Part shown: positions 24,901-38,200 of the stretch, in pieces
Layout: the number at the start of each line of letters is the position of its first letter
How positions within the stretch are numbered: the stretch's first letter is position 1
From: Drosophila persimilis
Taxonomy: Eukaryota > Arthropoda > Insecta > Diptera > Drosophilidae
Direction: 5' to 3'
DNA: 64,000 bases
NCBI RefSeq assembly: GCF_003286085.1
Contig: NW_020825357.1
Coordinates: 806,001-870,000, forward strand
The notes under the pieces: generated by a model
What the model was told of the DNA's origin: nothing
Seen by the model: the letters and a program-made list of their open reading frames with translations, nothing else
Databases searched by the model: none
Program-made: the position numbers and the translations under genes

Positions 24901-26713
24901 CCGACACGCTCACGGGCGTCTGTGAGGCCGTGACGCTGGCATTGAGCTGTGGCATACTGGGCGCGCGAATGCTGATGCTTGTCGTATTCAGTTTGGTGGC
25001 CGGGAAACTCTTGCCCAGCGGTATGGGCCGCACCTGGCGAGGGGTGACTGTGGTGCCGCCTGGCGTTGTGGTGGTCACGACTCCTCCAGCAGTGGGTGTC
25101 GTCACAGCGAAGCGTGGATTGAATTGCTGGCCCGGTTGGGGATTGACGTTGGGGCCACCCGCCGACATATTCGAGGAGTAGACTAGGGTGGCCTGATGCT
25201 GCCGCGGAGGCAAAACAGTGGCCACATATGCCTGGGGACCTCCTCCCGGCCCGCCCGTTGCCTGCTGCTGTCCCAGAGGCTGGGCAGCGGAGACGGAAAG
25301 AGCTGCAAAGATCGGAGCACGGATTAGAGCGGGAGGTTCGAGGAAAGGCTTGAATTCGTCTTACCTGTTGGCGCCTGGACTCCGGTCGTGACCACACTGG
25401 CACTACTTACCCCCGCCGAGGTGGTGATTATCCTCTGGCGAGGCGGATGGATGGCACGAATGAGCTGCATCTGCCCGGTGGTGCTCTGCATCCAGGCCGC
25501 GTTATTGCTTGACGAGATCACTGTTGATGACTGCTGCGAGGACACGGCCACGCCGCTGCGGCTAACCGTTGCCGCTGTGCCGCGCACAAATCCCCCCGTT
25601 GTGCTCAGCCCAGTGGGAGCTGTGGGCGTCACCGTGGCCGAGCCGGTGGATGTCGTCCGTAGCGGTGTGACCAGACGTTGGCCGGCCGTCAAGCCCAGGC
25701 CCATGCCTCCCATCTGCGTGGCCGTGACACTGGCCCGCGGCAGATAGGTGGCCTGCGTGACTGGCCGCGTGACGGTGATGGAGGCATTGGAGACGCTACG
25801 CGCCGGAGCCGCTGGTATGGCCGTGATCTGAGTGCGGCCCGTGGCCGTGACATTCTCCAGCTGCTTGATCATGGGCATGACGACACGCACCTGTGTGGAC
25901 TGGCCACCGGCGCCAATGGCCCGTATGGAGGCCGCCGTGGTGGCCTGTCCTGTGTTAAGGGCAATCGGAGTGGCGCCCAGCGATGTCTGTTGCACGGTAT
26001 TGGCGGCTACCTTGATGGTGCCGCCGCTAAGAATGGGTGTCCCGGTGATGGAGATGCCCCCAACGCCGACGTTCAATCCCCCGACATCGGTCTTCACGTG
26101 GGTGATCTTTGCGGCCACCGTTGAGTGTGCTGCGGAGGGCAAATGGGGGGGCAATGAGTATTTGTTTATGACGCCGCGCAGATGCAGGGGCGGATGTGTG
26201 TGCGATACCAAGGATGAGGCAGCTGCTGCTGATAATGATAATGATGTTGTTGTTGTTGTTGATGATGATGATGATGCATGGGGCTGCAGGTGTGTGCGTA
26301 TTTTAATGGTTTTCAATGGGGCTGCTGTGTGTGAATTGAATTTAATTGATTTTGTGCAATTTTAGTTGAAATGTTTTTCCATTTAACATTTATCGATTGA
26401 CGAGGGCGCGAGAACAACAAGACAGTAACAGAAACAGATAGAGAGAGAGAGAGAGACAGAAATACACAACATACACACAACAGTTATGTACAGCAACAGC
26501 ATTTGCTGAGAAAGTGAGGCACAAAAGAGAATACGAAACAAACACTGCGCACAATACACACACGCACACAACCGATGCACGGCCCAATATATGAATGTAC
26601 ATATGTACATATATGTAGATGATATCGTTGCACATACCTGATGGGGCAGGAGCTGTACCTCCGCCGCTGCCCGTTCCCGCACCTCCCGCGCCGCCTTCAC
26701 TCGACGCACTCAT
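21910..26713 (-). CDS. Sap130: SAP130, Sin3/HDAC complex subunit
   Basis: Nine coding exons join in frame on the minus strand: 26713-26638, 26129-25365, 25302-24176, 24113-23214, 23151-22883, 22822-22540, 22475-22261, 22210-22123 and 22059-21910. They give 1,290 aa. The product is the nuclear scaffold of the Sin3-HDAC corepressor. Most of it is Ala/Gly/Thr/Val-rich low complexity; the conserved region is C-terminal. There, KPREE, WKLHHLRSQMEDL and the final helices (KIITEGINESQNQLMKIF, HKPHVSDIINRCASKR) resemble the SAP130 family C-terminus, which contacts Sin3. A splice acceptor just before MSASSEGG implies a non-coding 5' exon. The join into exon 8 uses the CAG at 22213-22211, the only nearby acceptor that keeps frame. 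The assignment rests on the C-terminus and gene order. Confidence 0.87.
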
Positions 26714-27061
26714 GTTTCTTATTCGAATACCTGCAAGAAGCAACAAAAATGCATTCAGTCAGATGCCAGTTACACGTTCTACATGCTACATGCTTCTCTG
26801 CCTCTTATCTATTCGCTATGTATCCATTTTTTCTTTACACGCACGCACTCATACACAAAAACAGCGCCAAAACGAAGGCGGCTGTTTCGGGATAGTTGTT
26901 CAAATACTTGCCTTTTTCGTGGGTTTTAGCGCACGGTCTGCCGCTTGAATTGTATTTAACTATTTCTGCGTAAAATCTGATAGCCGAACAAGTTTTCTTT
27001 ATATTTTCTTTCTTCTTCTCTTCTTTTTTCTTCTTCTCTTTTTTCCCAACCCTGGAAATCT

Positions 27062-27101
27062 AGCGTGACCGTTTACGGTCTTATACTTTTCGGTATATTT
27101 T
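27062..27101 (-). promoter_or_regulatory. Core-promoter words upstream of Sap130
   Basis: On the minus strand CGGTCACGCT (27071-27062) differs by one base from the M1BP/Ohler-1 box. CGGTATATTTT (27091-27101, plus orientation) is an Ohler-6-like word. They sit about 350 bases before the coding start, consistent with a non-coding first exon. Confidence 0.45.
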
Positions 27102-27120
27102 GACGTCGAAATGGAGGTGA

Positions 27121-28335
27121 ACGTTAAATAAAAACTTTATATAAAAAAAAGCTTTTCCAAAATGCCAGGGAAAAAATCGAATCTAATATAAATGAAAATA
27201 TTATTTTATTTTATTAAGAACTGTGTATATTTGACTATGTTTTCAAAAGTGGCTTAGTTTTTCGACTGAAGGCCGGGGGAACGTGTCTGGTGACGGCATC
27301 GAAAATTAATTTTGCGTTTTTTCTGTCATGTCTCTGATCGAAAGAATGATTTCAACACTGATTTTAGACGCCTTGTCTAGCTCACACTCCTTGCAGAGTT
27401 GAATACTTTTCAAAGTTTTTTCCAGTATTTCTTGTGCAATTTTCTTGTCGTAATTTTTATTGGGCTATACGAAAGGGTATGGACAACAGGCAAAAACAGC
27501 CAAGGCGACAGGCAAGGTTCGTACGAACCTCACCTCGCTTGTTAGGACTCAAAATCATTACAACTTTGCACAGCAAGGCAGAGTGATTTATGGTATTTTT
27601 AATACTTTTCGGTATTTTTTGAAGTCAAAATTGAGCCGACGGTATCTTTACGGTATATCGGTAGAATAAATTTAATTTTCAAAGGTATATTTCAGAACAA
27701 AGGGTATAGAAACTTCTATGCGCAGTTTTTATTTGTATTTCCTCTCCCTCAAATCCTTGATGTTCATTCACTTTCCAACAATTTCTATTGGCGCGCTCAA
27801 TGAAGGCCTAATTGAGAGTTTTTAGCACTCTCGCTCGCTTCAAAACAGTTAAGGCGCTCTTTTTCGCTCTCTTTGAATCGGCCAGACTCATGTGCCGAGA
27901 AATCAAAGCAGCATGTCCTGCAACATGGCCAACATTGTGCATACCCTAGGGAAAGGTTATTATAGAATTGCGGAAATGTTTGTCATCTCAGGCTCTAATG
28001 AATGCAGAATCTAGTCAGTCTCTGTTTAATAAGTATTTCAGAGACCAAAAATCGGTATCTGGATCAGGATATTATAAAAATGGGAATACTCTATTCGACA
28101 AGCAACAAGTCTTCAAATACCAGCAACAATGACGGGACTGTTTTTTTTTTGTTGAGCTTTTTTGTTTAAACCTTGATTTAGTCAAAAATTCAAGAAATGG
28201 GAGTACTTAAAAGTACAAGATTAACTTGTAGTCAATTTATTCATCAAAAGGATAAAACTATGTGGGCAGAGCTGAGGGTCTCGGTTAGCCAGAATTATTC
28301 AACCGAATATCAAAATTGAGCAATTGGAGCGATTA
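27121..28335. other. Sap130-Atg1 divergent intergenic DNA
   Basis: No confident gene is seen. The stretch includes further GGTATTTTT/GGTATATCGG words (27590-27665) and a diverged copy of the promoter repeat at about 28135-28335. On the minus strand, 27470 down to about 27312 holds a 53-codon frame that begins after a TATAG acceptor-like site and ends in TAA (contains KIAQEILEKTLKSIQL). No upstream exon joins it in frame. Confidence 0.5.
28135..28335 (+). repeat. Diverged copy of the promoter-associated repeat
   Basis: The block GATAAAACTATG...CAGAGCTGAGGGTC...AATATTATTC-like text aligns with the copy at 20081-20400 (minus) and with the adjacent copy at 28336-28620. The shared words GATAAAACTATG and AGAGCTGAGGGTC make homology clear despite divergence. 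Confidence 0.55.
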
Positions 28336-28646
28336 CTCTCTTACGTTGTTTTTGTTTGGCCTTTTTCGCTAAAACCTTTTTTAGGCAAAATTCTATAAAA
28401 ACCAGTATTTAAGATAAGCCAGTCAAGTAGAAAATAGGTACATTAATCATATAAAATTATGATGGCATGGCTAAATGTTCTATATAGCTAGTAATATTCG
28501 TCGGAATATCAAAAACGAGGAATATGTTTAATATAACTTGAATTTGTCAGTATATTTACGGTATATTTTGAAAATGAGGCGGTATGTTTCGGTATATTTC
28601 TGAGTGTCGGACGGTATATTTTATCGATAAATCCGCGGTCACACTG
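28336..28646 (+). promoter_or_regulatory. Atg1 promoter: repeat-borne motif 6, DRE and M1BP box
   Basis: The repeat copy 28336-28620 ends in several GGTATATTT words (28560-28568, 28590-28598, 28611-28620). TTATCGATAA (28621-28630, a perfect DRE core) and CGGTCACACTG (28636-28646, an exact Ohler-1/M1BP box) follow directly. This ordered set is typical of ubiquitous Drosophila promoters. Transcription probably starts just downstream, leaving about 600 bases of 5' leader before the Atg1 ATG. Confidence 0.7.
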
Positions 28647-29257
28647 GTGGTTTATGTTGTCGGTTGTCGTTTCTTGCAATGATTTAAGTTTTAAGTGTAA
28701 TTGCTATAAGGTGTCTCAAGACCTTTCTTTAGGACCAGAATAAAATTTAAAGCCCGACTGCGGGGTACACACTATTTTTGTCGTGTGTGTGCAGCCGCGT
28801 TTGGTGCAGAATAACTACCAATTTCGGTACAATAACACACACGGGTCCCATACACAAGGGGAGCGAGAAGCAGTTTAATTGAATTACAAGTGAAATTAAA
28901 GTGTGCTGTGTGCCTGCCTGTCTCCCCGTAAAATTTCAAACTCAGGTGAATCGCAAGGAAAACAAACCGAGTTACGTGAAAAACCACAAAGTGCAAGAAA
29001 GAATTCGCTGCTTGATGTCCCCCCTCAGCCGTGCGAGAAAAAATTGATTTTCCACAATTGCAATTGAAAGGCAAAAGGCAGAAAGCAGAAAGAGGCAAAG
29101 AAAGGCAACTGCCGTTGACCGTGCGTGAGTGTGTTGTGTTTTTTCTGTGTGTGAGAGAGGGTGGTGTGGTGTGGTGTTGTGTGTAGTGTAAAGGGCGCGC
29201 GAGCGAAGGAGAGAGAGAGAGAGAGCGTATCGAGACGTCGCATCCTCTTCGCATGCA

Positions 29258-32200
29258 ATGAATATTGTCGGGGAGTATGAATACAGCTCCAAGGATATGC
29301 TTGGCCATGGCGCCTTTGCTGTCGTCTACAAAGGGCGTCACCGCAAGGTAAGAACTAATAAAAAAAAAACACTACATTCTCGTCATTTGTAATTAACTTC
29401 TTTATCCCCCAAGTCCGAGTGTGCGTAATATTGTTTATGAGGCTTATCTCTCATTCGCAAAACAAATGCAAAAAACAATATCAAAACTTATTAACAATGC
29501 GCCATTGTCAGTAGGTAAACACAAAATACGTCCCCGCAAACACAAACGCCAAAACATCAACGCGCGTTTGCTTTGCTTTGCTTTGCTTTGCTTTGCAAAA
29601 ATGTCGTCAGAGAGTGAAACAAAAATCAGCTGAGACTCCTCCTCGACCGCCCCTCCCTTGCGGGGGGTTATTTATTATTTATCCATTGATAAATATCTAT
29701 TCCACAAGCTGAATTTTGCATCCAAATCACAGCGCCATTTTGTTGTGCCTTGTTTTTGTTACAACTATTTCTATCCCTTTTCTTCCAGCATAGTTTTAAT
29801 CGTCATTTATCTGCGGCCGCCTCTCGCACGTGCCTTCACACAAAGGCACGAAATTGCGTAGGCCTATGCGTGTGTGCTTTGCGTCTGTTTGTGTGGGCTT
29901 TCAAGTGCTTTTGAACTATTTCAGGGTCATGCCCGAAATAATTAATTCTGAACAATTGCCTGTCGAATTATTGGGTCCTCCAGAAGGGGTCATAAAATCC
30001 AAATTTTTCTAAGAAAATTAAACAAATACAAATGTTTGTGAAAGGAATATGTTTGTGTGGTGGAATGATGTGCTCCTGTAAGGTGTGATATCATATGCCA
30101 CTGCTATCAGAGATCTCTCAGCATCACTTTAAAGTTGAAAAGCAAAAGCAAAAGCAAAACCACAAAAAGCCATAAATAAAAGTAAAGTGAAAAGCGAAAA
30201 CACTTTGCCAAGGCAGAGCCAGAAGCAGCAGCAGCAGCATCAACAGCTGCCTGCCCGCTATTGCATCAGCTGTTGTCTGTATCCATAATAAAAGCACCTT
30301 CCATATATGTATACATAAATATATATGCATTCATATGTACATATGTATGTTTGTACCAGTTTAAATTTGCTTCTATACGTTTTGTACATATGATTAGGCA
30401 GATAATATACTATTTGTACATACATATGTATGTCTGTATGTATCTTTATGTATGGCCTGTTCAGGTATATTCGGTTTAGCAACCGAATCGATATACACAG
30501 CTTCTAAAGAAATTCCAGCCAGCTGTAGTTTCACTTGTTTCTTCAAAGTTTTGCTTAATTTGATCAAAAATGTATCTACCAGTGTATTTTCAGCTTCGTC
30601 TCGTCACTAAATTGAAAATGTGTACAATAATGTACACTATTAATTACAAGTGCAGTGCAGTGCAGTGCCGGTGGGACAACAATGGCGTAATCGACTCCCT
30701 CCCACACGTACACCAGACACCAGAGCACTTGTCTCGCTCGCACACCCACCCCCCCTGCTACTATTGCTCTCTCCGTCAGTGCTGTGCCACTCTACCGCTC
30801 TACCGTTCTGCCACTTTGTCACTGTCTTTGTCTTTGTCTTTTTCTTTCATTGTGGACCTTTTCTCTTTTTTCTTTTTATCTCCTTTTTCCAAAAAGATTT
30901 GAATTGATTTCGATGTATTTATTGTTGTTTCTTGTGTTTTTTTTTGTATCTGAAATGTCTGAAATGGTTTCTGGAATAGTGGGTGGATTGTACTTCTATT
31001 GGTCTAAGCACATTATCATTTCCTTGGGTTCCTTGGGCACATTTTGAATGCCTTTCCATGTGTTAATATCACTGCAATTCCTTTGGTTATTTTAAGCACC
31101 GTGAAGGACTTGTCAGACAGCCCACGATGGATTTATCTTCTTTAAGTATCTAAAGTCAGCATGTGCCCAAAAGAAGATTCTCTAAAAATAGTCGGGAACA
31201 TGTGTGCTCCATCGAGACAAAGACTAAAGACAGCTAAAGGAATAAAGAATATCTACTCAGAGGAGAGACACTAGTCCCAAGTGCTGTCTGCTCTGGCCTC
31301 TCCATGAATGAGACGTATCTTGCGGATCTTTATCTGTACGAGTATCTCAGGGATGCGCTGCGTGACATGTGCCCAGACACAGACCTAGTACCAGACGACA
31401 CGTGTTTCAATATTTCATAGAGGGGTTCCATTCGGTTCGGTTTGCTTTTATCGTGTTCCCCCAATTGCATAAGGTCATGCAAAAAATTACGAATACGAGT
31501 GTGTGTGCCCCGCCCCCGCCGTTGCCCCTCCTAGCCACATACTCCATGGCACATGGAACATGGAACATTGTATTGTATCGTTGCACAATCTGTTCCGTTC
31601 CCCCCCCCCCCACCCCCCCCCCCCCCCCTCATCGTTTCGGATTTCCAGACTTTTTGCATATTTACATATATTGTATTTGTTTATAGTTTGTGCAATGGCA
31701 TTTTTGTTCATTCCATTTACTTTTTTGCATTTCAAAGGGAACGAAAATGCATGTAGGTTTGAGATTATTCCCTTCTAGACTTGTGTGATAATGATTTAAA
31801 TTGTTTCATAATCAATCAGATTGGAGTGTGGACACTACGAAGCTTCTAGGCGGGCCCTCTCTCACTCTATCAGGCACAGCTCTCTAGGGTTTTCGAGACC
31901 ATCTATAGTGTAATCCCTTTGCCAGCGATTAGTCTGGCCACTCGACTTTGAAACGGAAGTGAAATCCACCTTTCTGGTGGGAACCACTACGACACGTGCA
32001 GACCAAAACCGAGTGCTATAATACGCATAAATTAATTGAGAAAATGCCGCCAGTCATCTCTATATAGTGTAGATATTCTACCATTTGTTTCGCAGACAAA
32101 CTAGTTTGTCTTGTTCAGCTCCAGATCGGTTGTAGTACGAGTATTTCTATCGTCTGTTCTGTGCTGTTCTGTTCTGTCTGTTCTGGTCTGGTCTGTCAAT

Positions 32201-35200
32201 TGGTCGTGAATTATGCGGTTATTGGTATAAGATATAAAAGTTTTGCGTCGCAAAATTAGAGAGAATTTCCGTGATACCTGGTGCTCCTCTGGCCACATCT
32301 GTATATATTTTCACCCGCCAAACCAGTTGGGAGTTTGTATCTCTCTGTCTCTCCCTCTCTCTCTCTCTCGTTGGCTGTGTGTATCCGTCAGATACTCGCA
32401 CTTGCACTCGCACTTGGTCTATGGATGATGTGCATTTCGTGTTGCCTGTGGGGATGGCTAGCTGGCTGCCACTCGTCGTTTCTCGCATTTTCTGCCACAA
32501 TTGTTGCCTTTTTTGTCTTGCTATTTTTGGCCAAAAGAAATGCTGCCGTTTTTCCCTGTTGCTGTTAGTTGAGGACGGGGGGGGCCATTGCACCTAAGGC
32601 CAGCAAATTTCTTTCACCTTATCGTTGCCCCCTCCCGAGTTCATTGAACCCCCCCCAAAATAATAAAATGTACCTCCAAGCCCAAAACCCATAGCCCAAA
32701 ACATTTTGAAACGCATTAAAAAACATGGTTTTTGGATCGCCCGAAATGGTGACTGGTGGTCGGGGTCACCCTTTGGGAGTTGCCTTCGTTTTTTGACACC
32801 ATTTTCGCTTCGGCCAGCAAATTTGTTGATTGGGGTGATTGGGTCAAGAACTGCTCGAGTGTACGCTGTGTGTGCTGTTTTTTTTTGTTTTGCATTTTTA
32901 TGTACTTTCTAATCTAATCTCAAGTTCTTTTATGGCTTTTGGGGTGACGAGTGACGTTAAGAAAGAGTTTAATAAATAAAAGTAGATCCACAAAATTCTA
33001 CAGAAACTCGTATGTTGCCACTGACCTGAGATACCATTGCCATTAATGTAATCTAGTCAAGCTCCAATGATCGCATGTCAATACCATATGCACAGGGAGG
33101 AAGGGAGGTAGGGAGGGAGGACAGAAAACACTGAACTCTGAAGATGGCCTGCAAACAAACAAACAAACAAGCAGAAACAGAAACAGAAGATGTGCAAGGT
33201 CTTGGTTATCGGTTAGCAGAGAAGCTGCTGCATTTAATTTGTTTAAATATAAATCTTGAGAGACACACACACACACACACACACGGCAGAGTGATTGTCA
33301 GGCGGTGAAGAGAGCAGCACATATATCGATTTACAAGCCCCCATCATTCGAAGAGCGCGTGTTCGCGATCCAATCGGGGGTTGGAGCACGGGCGGTGGGA
33401 AAGGGAAACCAATAGAATGCTAAACAGTACCAGTACTCGTATCGAATCAATCCATTCAGTAAATATATCTTTAACAAATATTTTGTACTTCTTCTCGGTC
33501 CCGAGTTACGCATGTTTTTCGTTTTCTCTTTAGCAAGAGACTATATATATATCGGAGTAAGGGCGTGGATCATCTGGATATACTCGTACATATGCAAAGC
33601 CGTCAGTAACCGTCAAGGCTTTCTTGCCTCAGACACAGACAAAGACAAAGCGCCAAGAGTCATTGTTGTTACCTGCTTTGAGTGTTGAGTAAATAAGTTA
33701 ACTGAATGCGGGAGGGCCAGTTGGTGGGGGTTGGGGCCGGGGCCGGGGGCTTGCCTTATCAACCCTTACCCGTCGTAATTCCCAGCCATAACTTCGCTTC
33801 CTTTCCCTGCCGTTCGTCTGCTTTGTGGCCCAGTTGAATGCGTTTTTGCGTATCTAATAATAACAAGAAACCCGAGCGAGACCCGAGCACTCTTTGGCCA
33901 TCATCTGGGATTGGCATTTCCCTGTTCCCTGCCAGAGAGCTGCGGGCTCTCTTTCAATGCATTCCAATGAATGAAACGAATGTGAATGGCCGATAATTTG
34001 GTTCTCAAAATAAAAACTGTTTTGATAGCCTCCAAAAAATTGAAACCTTAAACCCCTTGAACCGATATCGAACGCAAATCATTCGATGTGGCGTCCCCAA
34101 AGGGGGAATTGATTAATTTCTATGAATTTGCTTTTAAAATTGGGTTAAATGTTCAAAGACTTGAACGGAAATAAATATTAATGACATTGTTTTTCATTTC
34201 TTTTTTGTTTTAGAAACACATGCAGGTGGCCATCAAATGCATTACCAAGAAGGGACTAATCAAGACGCAGAATTTGCTCGGTAAGGAGATCAAAATTCTA
34301 AAGGAGCTCACCGAACTGCACCATGAGAATGTTGTGGCTTTGTTGGACTGCAAGGAGTCCCAGGATTGCGTCAATTTGGTCATGGAGGTAAGTCCGTGTC
34401 GCTGAAAGCGTCAAAAACTGCATTAGTACTCGTAATATCATGTTTTTATGGCTAAAACGTGTGCGCCCCCCCCTGCCCCGCCCCGCAGTCCCGATGATGT
34501 GGTATTGGTATTGGTTTGGCCAGTTTCACGTCATATCACCACCTACATACCTCTCCTCTGCCCGCCACATTGCCTCTCTTTCTCGTTGGCTAAAATGCTA
34601 CGCCATTAATTGCGGAAGTTGCGAAATGAATTTGTAAACAAAAATCAAGTGAGAATAGAATGGAATGGAATGCTAGGTGGTTCTTCTCATATTGGATTGT
34701 GGGGTCATACCCGGCATACCCTGGAGCAGAAACTATAGAAATTACCCTATAAAAATGCAAAAGCAAGGAACAATCAGTGGTAGGGTGGGGCCTAATTTTA
34801 GTATGGTGAATCACTAGCCGCCGTGAATTCTCTTTCTCTTTTCCCCTGTGCCCTGGGGCAATTGCGTTGTTTTTGTCGCCTCTTTATACAATGTGTGCTT
34901 AATTATATATTTCTTAATACGCATTTGTTAATTTACACCAGAATGCTCTCCCCCCCCCCGGTACAGATCCATTTCGGATATTCTGTGCTCGAAGTTTGTT
35001 CAACTCTCGTGTGGAGAGGTGGTTCTGTGGGTGTGTGCGGGGTGGTGGTGGGACTACAGGTGTGTGCCGATTGCCAGCACTCAGTGTGTTTACAGAGTAT
35101 GTGCTACGAGCACTGCTATAATCTGGAAAGTAGGTCAAATGTCTGTGGCGAACGCGGCATTAGAAGGTTCTTTTTGGGCGATTGTTTGTTTGTTTCTTTG

Positions 35201-38200
35201 TTGTCCACAACTGATAAGATTGTATAGGATTGAGTTGTTTTCCGTTTGGAAGTGGGCAAAAGGTTTTGAGAAACTATTGATTCGTAGGTGGAGAAGAGTG
35301 GCATATTAGGGTATGTATTCATTCGCTTACGCTCGGTTTTGCTTTTCTTTTCTTCCATTGCAAGGCAAGTTAAGTAGAAGGTGGCGGCAGTATGTCGAGA
35401 AAAGATAAAAATCCAGGAGCGATGAGTAAAGTCCCTCGACTCAGAGAAGATCATATGGGCTTATCCACCGTCCTTATATTCGGATACGAAAATGCATATA
35501 TGTGTATGTGGTACCTTGTGTATACATTATACCCTGCACATCGGCTTTGGTGGGAGCGAGAGGAGGGGAGTGTTACTGTTCCATTCCATCTGCTATTGTT
35601 GTTACATTTTCGTTTGCCTGACTTTGGCCCCGTTAGCTTTGCCTCTGCCTCTGCGGTATTCTAATTACTTTGCAATCAGAAAGAGAGAGAGAGAATGGGA
35701 CAACGAGAGCGGTGAATGAGATTGTTATCGGTGCAGTGCCTTCCTCTTTTTGCTCTCTATTAAACGTATGCATGTATTTATTGATTCTGTTCTGCCCACG
35801 TGCCCCCCATTTATCTGCTCTTCACTATTTATTTACCCGTATCATGGCAACAATTAACGATCTGTTTATCTGTTTACTAAAACAAAATAAATATTGGATG
35901 GATGGATGGATACGACAGGATAGGATACGATAAGATACAAAACGCGTGGATGGATGACAATCAAGGTTGTCAGGTGTCAAGTTTCGGTAGCTATAATTGC
36001 AATAGCCACGATTATGGTATTAGGTGGAATTTCCCTGGGGAATTTTGGGGAATCAGTAAAACATTTTGCGCAGCATTTTGTTTCCTTCTATTTACAATAA
36101 TTGTTTTTATTGTATTTTGGCAAAAAAAATCTATAGCTAAGAGTACGACACGCACAGACACACACATAGAACTAAAAACTAAAGTATGATACGTTTAAGC
36201 ATTAGAAGAGAGTCGCCTCCGTCCTTTGCTACCCTAAACAGAACGCCATGCGACTAGGCAGCTAGCTAAACCTACTAACAACTAGACTCCGACTAACAAA
36301 CTAGGGAACCTGGACAGCGGTGGTTGCTGTTGCGGTTTTGGTGCTGGCAAACAATGGAACGAATCTACAATTGTTTATGACGTCAAGTAGTTAACTAATT
36401 TTCGCATTCTACAGATAAATTATCCATATAAATTAAGATATTCTATCGCTCTATACATATATAAGAATCTGGCGAAAAAAAAATGCTTGTAAAGTGGAAC
36501 GTGTTTGTTTTGGTTAGAAATTCGGCAAGTTCGTCTGTTCTACTTAGGCTAGCTTATTCAATGGTATCTCCTCAGTGGGATGGACCTGATCCTTTGGCTC
36601 CGGTTTGCTGGTGCGGCAGCATTTGGTCTTGATGCCGCCCACATCCTTGCGGCAAATGAGGCCAATGACAATGCCAATGACCGCCAATACCATGATGCCT
36701 GCAAATGTAATGCGACATTTAATATTTCATATTTCATATACATATATCTCCAATCACTCACAGATGAGCAGCGTGTTGATAGTCTCCTGTGAGATGGGCA
36801 CCTGATAGGGTTTCTCCTTGTCCGTGGTCGTCTCCACAATGACCCCACTGCTCTCGGTCACTGCGCCAATGCCAGCTTTGACCACTTCAATGGCCGCCGC
36901 CGTGCTGTTTGCCATTTTATTCCGATTGCGATTCGCTGTTTAGTTTGGAAAACACGCCATAAGTATTTGCTCTCATCATTGTTCTGTGGAGTCTGTTCCG
37001 CTTACCTGTGCGTGTCGGGGCGGGGGTTGCGGCTGGCCGGGCTGTGGCGGTGGCAGCGGTGGGCAGGCCCGTCACCCGCTTGAAGGGCGGATCTGTGGCC
37101 TGGATCAGACTCTCGTTGAATGATGTGCCCAGCACCAGTTCGAAGCAGCTCACATCAAAGTGCCTGAAGCTGATGTTGTCAATGGACTTGAGCAGGTTGC
37201 ACAGCTCCTCGATGTTGGCCTGGTCCAGTTCTGGCAGTTTCAGTTTAATTATGTTTTTTAGCGGTGCAAAAGCTCGCGTATTGATTTTCTGTCAAAAGAA
37301 AAGCAAAAGCAAGTAAAGTAATTGCGTGAGAGAGCGAGAGGGACAACTATCTATGCTAATCGACGAACAGCTGCTGCAGGGTTGCCTTGGCATGCAGGCG
37401 CCAACTATCGATAGACATATCGGGGATTTGGCAGTGCGATAACTTTGGCGCGAAACTTGTACCTGTTCGAAATCGTTGTTGTTCAAGCGCAGCGTTTGCA
37501 GGGCACTCATATTGACGAACGTCTGCTCCGGCAGCTCCGTCCAGCTGCAGTTCGAGCAACTGAACTCGATCAAACCGGGTTGATTGAGAAATGAACCCTC
37601 CAAGCGCTGGGTGATGGAATTGTTGCTCAAATCGAGAAGCTCCAGGTCTGTGGCCCCCACGAAGGTGTCGGGTTCGATTTTGGTGAGACGATTGTTGGCC
37701 AAACGCAACCGCCTCAAACGCTCCAAGCCATGGAAGGCCTGCCAATCAAATGTATTAAGATTATTATATTATTTAGATATATATATAAGTATATACGTAC
37801 CTCCTTGTCCAGATGACTGAGCAGATTGTGGCTCAAATTGATTTCCACCAGGCGGGACAGATTGGCAAAGTCCTCTGGCCTCAGTTCGGCAATTACATTA
37901 TAGCTCAAGTCTATGATGGCCGCCGTCCTAGGAATGTCCAGGGGCACATGGGTTAGATGCGCATTTGAGCACTGGATATACTTGTCCTCCACGCAGCGGC
38001 ATTGCCGGGGACAGCTGGGCTCCAGGACCAGGTTGCTGCGACGTGGTATGTCTAGAGTAGATTAAAAATCAGTTGTAATCGAGTGGAATGCATAATCGGG
38101 GGGATTGAGCCTCACTAAATGTGGGTCGAAATGTGGTTGTGGTTGTTGTGGAAGATGTGAATGGCATCAGTCTGTTCTCAGCTGTCTCCGGTGATCCCTT

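Noticed and set aside
24312..25181. A 289-codon plus-strand frame across Sap130
   Set aside because: It is an antisense shadow of GC-rich, stop-poor Sap130 coding DNA. The minus strand has the consistent splice structure.
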